Shown here piece after piece: positions 1 through 8,635 of a stretch of 32,456 nucleotides of DNA. The position numbers and the translations under genes are program-made. How positions within the stretch are numbered: position 1 is the stretch's first letter; every line of letters begins with the position of its first letter. Origin of the DNA: an uncultured Gammaproteobacteria bacterium (lineage in GTDB: Bacteria > Pseudomonadota > Gammaproteobacteria > Steroidobacterales > JABDMI01); contig CAJQOG010000197.1 in NCBI GenBank assembly GCA_905479875.1, positions 1 through 32,456 of the forward strand, read 5' to 3'. The notes beneath the pieces are model-generated. The model worked only from the letters and a program-made list of their open reading frames with translations, was not told the origin of the DNA and made no database searches.

Positions 1-48
1 ATTCCATTTTCACAGCGGTATGCCTGTAAATTTGGAATAAAAATATAT

Positions 49-1734
49 CTAAAAATTCAATTCTGCTTCAGTTTTATACATCACCTCACCACCAATAATA
101 GTATGCGTTACATGAGTATCAATAATGTTCTTGGGTGCTATGTTAAAAATATTATCACTTAGGATAACCAAGTCAGCTAACTTACCAACTTCAATGCTAC
201 CTAAATCGTTTTCTTGATAACCTGCATACGCATTATTAATGGTATAAGCCTTAACTGCATCTTCAACACTGATTTTTTCTTGTGGGACCCAACCGTCAGG
301 GTTTTTATTGTCTAATGTTCTACGTGTAACCGCTGCGTATATACCCGATATTGGATTAAGTGGAGCAACATACCAATCAGAACCAAAACTTAAAGTTGCA
401 TTAGCCTCTAATAAAGACTTAAAGGCATAAGTAGTTTTAATTCGTTCTGGCCCAATTCGTTCTTCGGCCCAGCGGCCATCATCAATGGCGTGGAAAGGGT
501 GCATAGATGGAATCACTTCAAGTTCGGCAAAACGACTAATGGCTTCTTTTGATAAGTGTTGTGCATGCTCAATACGAGCTCGAGAGCCTTTTACATTGAG
601 CTCTTCGAAAATATTTAAAATCTCATCGTTAGTTTTATCGCCTATACCATGAATAGCTAGCTGTAAACCTAATTCATGGGCTTCTTTAATACTTTGTTTG
701 AGTGCGTCCATTTGCATCAATGCAAAGCCACAAGTGTCCAGTGAGTCAGTATAAGGTTCATAAAACCATGCCGTGGTACTTCCTAATGAACCATCAACCA
801 ATTCTTTTACACCGCCAAAACGTAGCCATTCATCGCCTTTGCCTTCAGCTTTAATTTTCTCTGCAATTTCTTGTCGCATAGAAATATGTGGGAAAAAGTA
901 AGTTCGGATTTTTAGACGTCCTTCGGCTTTAGCTTTTTCGAATATAGCGATGTTGTTCCATGATTTAGCATTTTCACTCATATTATGAATTTGCGTAACG
1001 CCATTTTTTAAAGCTTCGGCAATTCCAATATCAAAAGTCAGTGCATTTTTCTCATCAGTTACCGGTGGTAAAACTGCAAGAATTAAATTCAATGCTTTAT
1101 CTTTAATAATACCTGTGGGTTCACCATTTTCATCTCTAAGAATAATGCCGCCTTCAGGGTTTGCTGTGTCATTAGTGATTCCTGCCAGCTCTAACACTTT
1201 AGAATTGGCTATTGCCATGTGCCCATCAGTACGCATTAGAAACATCGGAATTTCAGTGCTAATCTCATCCAGCCAATCTTTATGCGGCAACTCTCCACCC
1301 CAAGCTTCATGATCCCAAAGCCCACCCGTAATCCATTCGTCTTTAGGGGCAGTGGCCGCAAAGTTTTTAATAATCCCTAAAAAATCTTCAATAGTTTTAG
1401 AGCCGTAAGTATCCACACTCACCAATGAATTCGCACCATCCATAAAATGCGTATGGTTATCAATAAAGCCAGGAAGAACAAGTTTTCCTTGTGCATTAAT
1501 AATTTTTTGAGCTTGATATTGTTCTGTTAATGAGGAATCACCAACAGCAATTATTCTCGAGTCTTTAATTACAATGGTATTCGCCCATTGTTGATTAGGA
1601 TTTCCTGTCCAGACTGTGGCATTGCTAATTATTTTGTCGGCTGATTGAAGGGTTTGTTCATTATTGTCTTCCGAGCTACAAGACATAAGAAGGAGTGCGA
1701 TGAGTGCTATTTTTATTATTTTTATTATTTTCAT
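49..1734 (-). CDS. Amidohydrolase family lipoprotein (YtcJ-like, amidohydrolase_3 type)
   Basis: 561-aa ORF with lipoprotein-type N-terminus (ALLLMSC|SS), metal-binding GFIDNHTHF motif, LAIHGIGD, GSDWYVAPLNP and a C-terminal GKLADLVIL motif typical of this family. Confidence 0.85.
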   Translation of the reverse strand: MKIIKIIKIALIALLLMSCSSEDNNEQTLQSADKIISNATVWTGNPNQQWANTIVIKDSRIIAVGDSSLTEQYQAQKIINAQGKLVLPGFIDNHTHFMDGANSLVSVDTYGSKTIEDFLGIIKNFAATAPKDEWITGGLWDHEAWGGELPHKDWLDEISTEIPMFLMRTDGHMAIANSKVLELAGITNDTANPEGGIILRDENGEPTGIIKDKALNLILAVLPPVTDEKNALTFDIGIAEALKNGVTQIHNMSENAKSWNNIAIFEKAKAEGRLKIRTYFFPHISMRQEIAEKIKAEGKGDEWLRFGGVKELVDGSLGSTTAWFYEPYTDSLDTCGFALMQMDALKQSIKEAHELGLQLAIHGIGDKTNDEILNIFEELNVKGSRARIEHAQHLSKEAISRFAELEVIPSMHPFHAIDDGRWAEERIGPERIKTTYAFKSLLEANATLSFGSDWYVAPLNPISGIYAAVTRRTLDNKNPDGWVPQEKISVEDAVKAYTINNAYAGYQENDLGSIEVGKLADLVILSDNIFNIAPKNIIDTHVTHTIIGGEVMYKTEAELNF

Positions 1735-1975
1735 TAAAGGTTCTCATGTTCACTTGGCGCTAAAAGGATCTGATTATTCGAATGTAGGGCTAACTCTAAC
1801 ATAGTGCGAGTTTTAGTGACCTTTCTTTAGGCTGGGTGATAAGTAAATGCTCTAAAGTATTAATATGTTAACCTTAAAGTGCTATATATCAATAATTATT
1901 AACTACAAGTTGAATAATATGATGCTAAGCAACATGATGGCCTCTGTTAAATAAATTTAGCCGTAGGAGGCGATT

Positions 1976-2620
1976 ATGAACATTTTTAAACGATTCACCA
2001 CAACTGTTACTGCTTCACTTGATAATGCCGTTGGTAATCTTGAAAACCATGACGCGATTATCGAAGCGACTATTAAGCAAACTAAGCAGTCAGCCGCTAA
2101 AACTAAAGCTCGAATTAATACACTTCGCCAACAACTACATAGCTATGAAAATCAATTAATCGAAGCACAGACACAACATACATTGTGGACAGAACGTGCA
2201 CTTAAGCTAGCTGATGCTGATGAGAGTAAAGCACTGGAATGTTTATCACGTCGCAACCAATGCCAAGAATCAATAGCTAGATTCACGACTCGTATTGAGC
2301 AACAGAAAAATCTTATCAATGACGTAAGCACTAATTTAAAAACTTTACAAAACAAACTTGATGACATGAGTCAGAAACATAATCTCATGCGTTCACGTCA
2401 AGCAGTGGCTGATGTGAATAGAGCCGTGCGTCATGCTAGTAATACCGAAACAGTTAATGATACTTTTGAACGTTGGGAATCTTTGGTCCTAGTAAACGAG
2501 ACAACAGTTGATAGTGATTACGATCCACTAGATGCTGAATTTACTCAGCAAGAAAGTGATGCCGATTTACTTATGCAATTATCTGAATTAAAAGCTCAAA
2601 ATAATAAAGAGGAGGAGTAA
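1976..2620 (+). CDS. PspA/IM30 family protein
   Basis: 214-aa, almost entirely coiled-coil protein with PspA-like N-terminus (MNIFKRFTTTVTASLDNAVGNLENHDAIIEATI) and a FERWE segment; strong Shine-Dalgarno (taggaggcg) before ATG. Confidence 0.75.
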   Translation: MNIFKRFTTTVTASLDNAVGNLENHDAIIEATIKQTKQSAAKTKARINTLRQQLHSYENQLIEAQTQHTLWTERALKLADADESKALECLSRRNQCQESIARFTTRIEQQKNLINDVSTNLKTLQNKLDDMSQKHNLMRSRQAVADVNRAVRHASNTETVNDTFERWESLVLVNETTVDSDYDPLDAEFTQQESDADLLMQLSELKAQNNKEEE

Positions 2621-2622
2621 GT

Positions 2623-4017
2623 ATGTCTACTTCAATAACCACGACTCATCAAGGATTGCAAGATGAGCATCCAAAATATAAATCTAGACAAGATATATTT
2701 GAAAACCAAGAACAGGTAATTAGTAATGAGCCAACTATTTTCGCTAAGCTTAAGAATATTATTTCTGTATCTGAGTTACTGCGTCTTTTCGGTGCTTGTG
2801 CTGTTATTGCCTCTATGTCTTTATTTTTGCTTAACGGTTGGACCGAAGGCAATGATATTCAACGTTATTTAAAGTTGCTAGCACAAACCGGCTTGCTTAC
2901 CCTAGCTGGCTTTGCCATGAGTTATGCCTTAAAAGAAAACAAAGGGGCAAGGTTGTTCTTTGCTCTGGCTCTGATATCTGTGGTGGCTAATTTCGCTATT
3001 CTTGGTGCTCTAACCTATTCAATACTGCCTTTGGATAATGGTTTAATTGATTATCCATCCATGGTTACCTGGACCGTTGTTAGTGCCACTAGTTTTTTGC
3101 CTGTGTTTATAGGTGCGGTTATTGCTTTAATGGTACTTGCAAGATTTAGTTTTAGTATTTTTGCACGTAAAATAGCAACGCCATTAAGTATTAACTTTTT
3201 AGCGATGAATGCTTTATTACTTATACCAGTACGTAGTTCCGTATTAGTTAGTGCGATTGCAGTTATTGGTTTGTGGGTCTCTAGCATGCTAGTTAAAAGA
3301 CTTAGTGCAGATGAAAAAATAGTATTTACTAGGGAAACAAAATTTGCCCTAAGCTTAATGTTTGCACCGGGTTTATTAATTATTGCTAGGGCAGTGAGCT
3401 TATACAGTGTTGATGAAGTGATGTTGGTATTGTTAAGTGGATTAGCTTATGCGTTTTTAAGATTTTCGGCTAGTAAACTTAGTCAGTCACCAATTGCTAA
3501 ATCTTTAGTTGAGATCATGCTGTTTTGTACAGGGTTTGTTTTGGCGCTTAGTGTGGTTACATTATTACCACGTTCAGTAGAAACCATTCATGGTTTAGTG
3601 TTCTCGATTGTTTCAATAGGATTAACGCTTGATCAAATGCATCGAACAAGCAGTGCTAAATGGAAGCAAGCTATCTTAAGTATTACTACTTTGGTTCTTG
3701 TTGGAGTTAATTTGACTTTAGCTTTATTTGAATATGATATTTTTGTTCAGTTGATCAGTGTTGTAGCTTGTGCCGCTTTATTCTTTATAGCTAATCGTTA
3801 TGCTACTGCTGAAAAGCCTAATAAAGTGAGTAAGCTTACGTCTAGTCTTGGTGTATTGGCTAGTGTAGGTATTCTAATTATTCACTTTGTTGACATGATT
3901 AATTTGGGTAACTGGATGTTGATTGGTTTATTAGGGGTTAGCTTAATTGTTCTAGGGTCTTTGTATGAAAGATTTGGTCTGTCATTAACGACGGCGAAAG
4001 TTTTGCCTGAGGCTTAA
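2623..4017 (+). CDS. Polytopic integral membrane protein of unknown function, coupled to the PspA-like gene
   Basis: 464-aa ORF with many hydrophobic segments; start codon 2 nt after the upstream stop; followed directly by a strong terminator hairpin. Confidence 0.7.
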   Translation: MSTSITTTHQGLQDEHPKYKSRQDIFENQEQVISNEPTIFAKLKNIISVSELLRLFGACAVIASMSLFLLNGWTEGNDIQRYLKLLAQTGLLTLAGFAMSYALKENKGARLFFALALISVVANFAILGALTYSILPLDNGLIDYPSMVTWTVVSATSFLPVFIGAVIALMVLARFSFSIFARKIATPLSINFLAMNALLLIPVRSSVLVSAIAVIGLWVSSMLVKRLSADEKIVFTRETKFALSLMFAPGLLIIARAVSLYSVDEVMLVLLSGLAYAFLRFSASKLSQSPIAKSLVEIMLFCTGFVLALSVVTLLPRSVETIHGLVFSIVSIGLTLDQMHRTSSAKWKQAILSITTLVLVGVNLTLALFEYDIFVQLISVVACAALFFIANRYATAEKPNKVSKLTSSLGVLASVGILIIHFVDMINLGNWMLIGLLGVSLIVLGSLYERFGLSLTTAKVLPEA

Positions 4018-4028
4018 GGAGTCTAAGA

Positions 4029-4067
4029 AAACCCTCTACTATTTAAATGATAGTGGAGGGTTTTTAG
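4029..4067 (+). terminator. Rho-independent terminator of the PspA-like/membrane protein operon
   Basis: AAACCCTCTACTAT-ttaaatg-ATAGTGGAGGGTTTTT: 11-bp stem with one G-U pair plus T-tract. Confidence 0.85.
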
Positions 4068-4128
4068 TTTGTAGTGAATACCTTTCTTCATTGTTTTTTC
4101 CTCTCATAGTTTATACTGAATTTTTACT

Positions 4129-4254
4129 ATGAAAAATGTCTACTCTTCTCAGGCCTATCAATTGGCTCAATGGATTAACATAACTTTTTTTGTAGTAATA
4201 GCTTGTTTAATAATTACAATATGTGTATCTTATACAGATAAAAATTTGTCCTAA
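4129..4254 (+). CDS. Possible 41-aa single-TM small protein
   Basis: ATG..TAA reading MKNVYSSQAYQLAQWINITFFVVIACLIITICVSYTDKNLS; one strongly hydrophobic segment; no clear RBS. Below the size cut-off of the supplied ORF track. Confidence 0.3.
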   Translation: MKNVYSSQAYQLAQWINITFFVVIACLIITICVSYTDKNLS

Positions 4255-4342
4255 GTAACCGATTAAGAATCGCATGTAAAGCTTGCTGGAGGCGACTAAC
4301 GTTGCGCCTGTTGACTAAAAATAATAAGTGATAATTTGAGCT

Positions 4343-4603
4343 ATGAGAAATCTCCCAACACATTTCTTCATTACCAGCGGCATAATATTAATCTTAGCCT
4401 GGTTTTTTTACGCAACAATTTTTGCCGGTATTCCGTATCAGGACCCAACTCCGAAAATGTCCGCTAGATATGTGTTTCACTCTAAGATTTCAAATATCAT
4501 TCTAGCACTCGGGCTTGTCTCATTGCTTATTGGTGTAGTCGGCGGAGCTTCAAAATTTTTATTGAAAAAGCTTGGAAAAGGCACGAGTCATATGAATGAC
4601 TAG
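4343..4603 (+). CDS. Small membrane protein of unknown function (two predicted TM segments)
   Basis: 86-aa ORF with two hydrophobic segments (FFITSGIILILAWFFYATIFAG and NIILALGLVSLLIGVVGGA). Confidence 0.55.
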   Translation: MRNLPTHFFITSGIILILAWFFYATIFAGIPYQDPTPKMSARYVFHSKISNIILALGLVSLLIGVVGGASKFLLKKLGKGTSHMND

Positions 4604-4651
4604 CTTGCGAATTTTCCTAGTTAGGTTGGGCGTTGTTTGTTAAATGTGTTT

Positions 4652-5257
4652 TCACTTGTCAGGATTATAAATACCATCAATAAGTGACAGCAGTATTGCT
4701 TTATGTCGTGGAAGATTAGTTACAGTATCTTTAGCAGCAACAAGATTTCCATCCAATCGCATACTAATGTAGCCATGAATCATTGACCATATCGCAATGG
4801 CGTCTGTTTCGATGTCTACACGGTGGTTCACTCGGTCTTGTCCTAACAATGAAAGCAGGGCTGAATAGACGCGTTCCATTTCTTTATCAAGTGAGGGGTC
4901 GTCTTGATCAACCAGATCTCGTTGCCAGAGTAATTGATAGCGATTTGGCTTGTCGAATGCAAACTGAAAACAGTTTTCAGCGAAGGCTTGAATAGCTTGT
5001 TCTGGTTTATCCGATAAATCAGTTATCGCTTCTATGGTTAGATCAGCCAGGTCGGCAAAAATTATTGTAGCGATTGCAGTCAACATGGCTCCCCTTGATG
5101 GGAAATGATTGGCTGGTGCAGAATGGGCCACGCCTGCATTACGCGCTACTGCACGAATAGTGACGCCATTAACTCCATGAATATCAAGAAGTTTTAATCC
5201 CTCACGTAGCAATTCTGCACGTAAATCACCGTGTTTTTGCCCAGCGGTTCGTTTCAT
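4652..5257 (-). CDS. TetR/AcrR family transcriptional regulator (proposed start at M19 of the called ORF, which extends to 5311)
   Basis: N-terminal HTH region LREGLKLLDIHGVNGVTIRAVARNAGVAHSAPANHFPSRGAMLTAIA. The upstream 54 nt of the called ORF contains two operator-like repeats, so MKRTAGQKHGD is the likelier start. Confidence 0.8.
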   Translation of the reverse strand: MKRTAGQKHGDLRAELLREGLKLLDIHGVNGVTIRAVARNAGVAHSAPANHFPSRGAMLTAIATIIFADLADLTIEAITDLSDKPEQAIQAFAENCFQFAFDKPNRYQLLWQRDLVDQDDPSLDKEMERVYSALLSLLGQDRVNHRVDIETDAIAIWSMIHGYISMRLDGNLVAAKDTVTNLPRHKAILLSLIDGIYNPDK

Positions 5258-5272
5258 TTTAGATTTCAAATA

Positions 5273-5311
5273 GACACCGTCCATATTTTTAGTTAAACTG
5301 ACACTGTCCAT
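5273..5311. promoter_or_regulatory. Putative TetR operator pair in the tetR-MAPEG divergent region
   Basis: Direct repeats GACACCGTCCAT (5273-5284) and GACACTGTCCAT (5300-5311), 27 bp apart; the core GACACTGTC is a 9-bp odd-centre palindrome. A possible + strand promoter TAGACA-N17-TAAACT (5271-5299) lies between/over them. Confidence 0.5.
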
Positions 5312-5419
5312 TTTAGCATGAGCTATATTTTATCTAAGCTTAATCACCGTTTAAGTAGAGCTAGACCAAAGCATCGAGCTAAATGCTCTATTAATTTATT
5401 AACAACAACGAGTAATCCA

Positions 5420-5851
5420 ATGAATTCAAGTTACATTATTTGGCCTGTACTGGCACAAATTCTTCTGACTCTACTGATGTTTGTTATGCTTGGGCTAAGA
5501 AAAGCAAAGGCAGTAAAAGCTGGTGAAGTAAATCGCAAGCTGGCGGCCTTGAACAATCGTGAATGGCCGGAGGATGTGGTCAAGGTTTCAAATAACATAA
5601 CTAACCAATTTGAAGTGCCTGTGTTGTTTTATGTACTCTGCTTGGTTCTCTACAGTATTAATGATGTAGGTATGTTTGCTATAGTTTTAGCATGGTTGTT
5701 TACCTTGAGTAGATATGCTCATGCCTACGTACATATCGGTTCTAATTATGTCCCTATGAGATTACGACTGTTCTTGCTTGGGTGCTTCCTAGTTATAGCG
5801 ATGTTCATTCGAGTAGCTTGGGTCATGGCCACAGGCGCCGTTATTGCATAG
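5420..5851 (+). CDS. MAPEG family membrane protein (called ORF starts at 5318; MNSSYIIWPVLAQ start at 5420 preferred)
   Basis: Small four-helix membrane protein; FEVPVLFYVLCL, YAHAYVHIGSNYVPMRLRLFLLG match the MAPEG pattern. Confidence 0.75.
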   Translation: MNSSYIIWPVLAQILLTLLMFVMLGLRKAKAVKAGEVNRKLAALNNREWPEDVVKVSNNITNQFEVPVLFYVLCLVLYSINDVGMFAIVLAWLFTLSRYAHAYVHIGSNYVPMRLRLFLLGCFLVIAMFIRVAWVMATGAVIA

Positions 5852-5879
5852 TGCTCATTGACCAAAAGAGTAAGAAGAA

Positions 5880-6836
5880 ATGAAATTGAAAATATTTTAC
5901 CTAACTTTATTTCTAACAGGCCTCATGACAACAGCTTGTCAGTCGTTTGGACCTGAAGTGTCTTCACCACCACCTTCTTCATTGTTTACTGATACATGGA
6001 ATAGCGGTATTGATAAATCTGAGCCGAGTTTTCATATTCAGAATATTGATGCAAATACAGTGGTTTTCAGACAATCTTTACGCACCACATTTGAGGCGCC
6101 ATTTATTTATCTGCTTTTTGGAGAAGACCGAGCTCTTCTGATTGATACCGGCGTTGAAGGAGGAGGGCTAAGAACAGAGGTCGATAAGCAAATTGAACAA
6201 TGGTTACTTTCTAATAAACGCAAAAAAATCCAGCTTACTGTTATGCACACACATGGACATGGCGACCATATTGGTGGCGACAGCAGTTTTCAAGATCGTC
6301 CTAACACTGAAATAGTTGGTCACACACCAGAAGCCGTTTCTGATTTTTTTGGCATTGCAGATTGGCCTTCAGAGTCAGTGACTTATGATCTTGGCGCTAG
6401 ACTTGTCGAAATATTACCAACTCCTGGTCACCATCCTGCACATGTGATGGTCTTTGATTCGGCAACGCACATTTTATTTACGGGCGACACTATTTATCCG
6501 GGAAGAATATATTTTAAATGCGGCAAGTTAGATGCGTTAACTAAAACCATTGATAAAGTCGCGACGTTTGCAAAAACGCATAATGTCCAATGGTTTCTTG
6601 GAGGCCACATTGAGATGATGGCAACGCCAGGTGAGGTATTCCCGCAAGACAAAAAGTCACGTCGTGGAGAGCATCTTCTTGAATTGCCAGTATCTAATCT
6701 CAAGGACTTTCAGGCAGGCCTGAAGGACTTATTGAATAAACTCGTAATCACCGAATATGATGAATTTATTCTGTTGCCTCACCCCGCTGATCCTCGTGGC
6801 AAAAAACCTCCGAACTGGTGTTTGACTGAAGATTAG
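5880..6836 (+). CDS. MBL-fold metallo-hydrolase, predicted lipoprotein
   Basis: Lipobox-like TGLMTTAC; metal-binding HTHGHGDHIGG, TPGHHPAHVMV, LFTGDTIYPG. Starts 28 nt after the MAPEG stop. Confidence 0.85.
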   Translation: MKLKIFYLTLFLTGLMTTACQSFGPEVSSPPPSSLFTDTWNSGIDKSEPSFHIQNIDANTVVFRQSLRTTFEAPFIYLLFGEDRALLIDTGVEGGGLRTEVDKQIEQWLLSNKRKKIQLTVMHTHGHGDHIGGDSSFQDRPNTEIVGHTPEAVSDFFGIADWPSESVTYDLGARLVEILPTPGHHPAHVMVFDSATHILFTGDTIYPGRIYFKCGKLDALTKTIDKVATFAKTHNVQWFLGGHIEMMATPGEVFPQDKKSRRGEHLLELPVSNLKDFQAGLKDLLNKLVITEYDEFILLPHPADPRGKKPPNWCLTED

Positions 6837-6882
6837 AGCCGTATAATGCTTTTTTCTTGCAGCAGAAAATGATGATTTCTAA

Positions 6883-7656
6883 TCATCTAGCCAAAGTCTT
6901 CAACTCATAATTTTTCTTGCGCCAAATCAAAACACTACCTTGCTCGTACCAATCACCTAAAACAACCCTGGTTAAAAACTCAGGTTTTTCAGTATCGTAG
7001 TTTGTAGTGTCATCTTTAGCGATTTGATGAATAGCAGGGCGGTGAGTATGTCCATGAATAATGGTGTCAGCCTCATGTTCTGCAAACGCTTGGAATACTG
7101 ATTTTTTATTAACATCCATAATGTCTTCTGCTTTATCGTCAGTTGCTTCTTTACTCTGTTCACGGATTTGTGCAGCCATAGCAATACGTTGTTCTAAAGG
7201 TAAAGCACCCATTTGTTTTTGCCATGCAGGATCGCGACTCATGGTTCTGAATTTCTGATACTCAATATCATCAGTACATAAAGTATCACCATGCATTAAT
7301 ACAACTTTAGTTCCGTACAAGCCAATAGTTGTAGGGTCCTTAAGAATTTCACATCCAGAATCACTTGCAAATTTTTCACCAGCCATAAAATCACGATTAC
7401 CAGCCATGAAATAACAAGGAATATCCATTTCTGAAAGTTCTTTTACACTTTGCATAGCTTTTCGTTTTTCAGTATCTGGATCATCGTCACCAATCCATGA
7501 CTCAAACCAGTCGCCTAAAATATAAAAAGCATCCAGTTTGTCTGTCGTTTCTTTAAGCCCGTCCACGAAGGCTATAAACTGAGATGTTATTTCTGGTTTA
7601 TCAGAATCTATATGTAAATCTGAGATAAAAACAGTGCAACGTTCGGTTAATTTCAT
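6883..7656 (-). CDS. lpxH: UDP-2,3-diacylglucosamine diphosphatase
   Basis: Calcineurin-like phosphoesterase motifs FISDLHID, ILGDWFESWIGDD, AGNRDFMAG, LMHGDTLCTDD, IIHGHTHRPA. Confidence 0.9.
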   Translation of the reverse strand: MKLTERCTVFISDLHIDSDKPEITSQFIAFVDGLKETTDKLDAFYILGDWFESWIGDDDPDTEKRKAMQSVKELSEMDIPCYFMAGNRDFMAGEKFASDSGCEILKDPTTIGLYGTKVVLMHGDTLCTDDIEYQKFRTMSRDPAWQKQMGALPLEQRIAMAAQIREQSKEATDDKAEDIMDVNKKSVFQAFAEHEADTIIHGHTHRPAIHQIAKDDTTNYDTEKPEFLTRVVLGDWYEQGSVLIWRKKNYELKTLAR

Positions 7657-8495
7657 TTAGTATTGTCTTCTTTCGTTTTAACGATTTTAGCTTTGACTGT
7701 TTCCGCTTGTTCTTTGGCTTTTTCAGTGACAGACTTCACAGTCGATTTTTCTGTAGAGTCTTCAGAAGTATCTTCAGTAGGCTCAACAGGCAGTTCTTCA
7801 ATATCAGATTCTTCTAGTGGCTCGATAACAATCGGTTTATCTTGTGGTACTTTTTCATCAGCACCCATAATTCGCATGCTAAGAACAATAAATGGCTTAA
7901 CTGGCACATCTTTTTCAAAATCTCCACCAGCACCTGTTGGTCTGAGGCCTAATTCTTCAATCAAATGCATACCAGTTACGACTTCACCAAATACCGTGTA
8001 ACCCCAACGATCAGGTCTAGGGTCGAGTTTTTGATTATCAACAAGGTTGATGTAAAACTGAGCGGTTGCACTGTGTGGATCAAAATGTCTGGCCATGGCT
8101 ACAGTGGCCTTATGGTTGCTTAGGCCGTTACCCGATTCATTAATAATTGAGCTACGGGTTGGTAACTCATTAAATTTTTCATCAAAGCCACCACCTTGCG
8201 CCATGAAGCCAGGAATAACTCTGTGAAAAATCGTGTTGTTGTATTGTTCTTCAGTTATGTAATCCAGAAAATTTTTGGTGGTTATTGGTGCTCGATTGCC
8301 ATCTAGAATCATGTAAAAATTCCCCATATTGGTAGAAACTTCAATATTGGGATAAATTGGATAAGGAGCCCGTTTTTCAACTTGCGCAGATGCAGCATTA
8401 ATAGCAGGGCTTAAGTAGAAAAATAAGAAGGCACAAATTAGGCTGGTAGCTAACTTAAAAGTGATTTTTATTTGGGCATTATTTGAGTTTGTCAT
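7653..8495 (-). CDS. Cyclophilin-type peptidylprolyl isomerase, exported, with C-terminal low-complexity tail
   Basis: FHRVIPGFMAQGGGF, SATAQFYINLVDN, YTVFGEVVTGM; N-terminal signal/TM segment; overlaps lpxH start by 4 nt. Confidence 0.9.
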   Translation of the reverse strand: MTNSNNAQIKITFKLATSLICAFLFFYLSPAINAASAQVEKRAPYPIYPNIEVSTNMGNFYMILDGNRAPITTKNFLDYITEEQYNNTIFHRVIPGFMAQGGGFDEKFNELPTRSSIINESGNGLSNHKATVAMARHFDPHSATAQFYINLVDNQKLDPRPDRWGYTVFGEVVTGMHLIEELGLRPTGAGGDFEKDVPVKPFIVLSMRIMGADEKVPQDKPIVIEPLEESDIEELPVEPTEDTSEDSTEKSTVKSVTEKAKEQAETVKAKIVKTKEDNTK

Positions 8496-8635
8496 GGTCT
8501 TTCCTGTGTATTTAGTCTTTTTACTTACGCTAAAGCTGACATTTATTTTTTATAGGTGTATTTTAACAATAAAACTGTACTATAGGGTTTTAGTAAGGTG
8601 TGGAGTCGAATGCTGCAAAGCGTTATCATGCCTCC

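Noticed and set aside
4275-4320. Integron attC-like sequence (CTAACGTTGCGCC...GTTGAC)
   Set aside because: Core-like heptamers are present but no properly spaced long stem, and no integrase or cassette array nearby.
7663-8001. 112-aa plus-strand ORF antisense to the cyclophilin gene
   Set aside because: Ser/Val/Thr-rich low-complexity shadow of the Glu/Thr/Lys-rich tail; no independent coding support.
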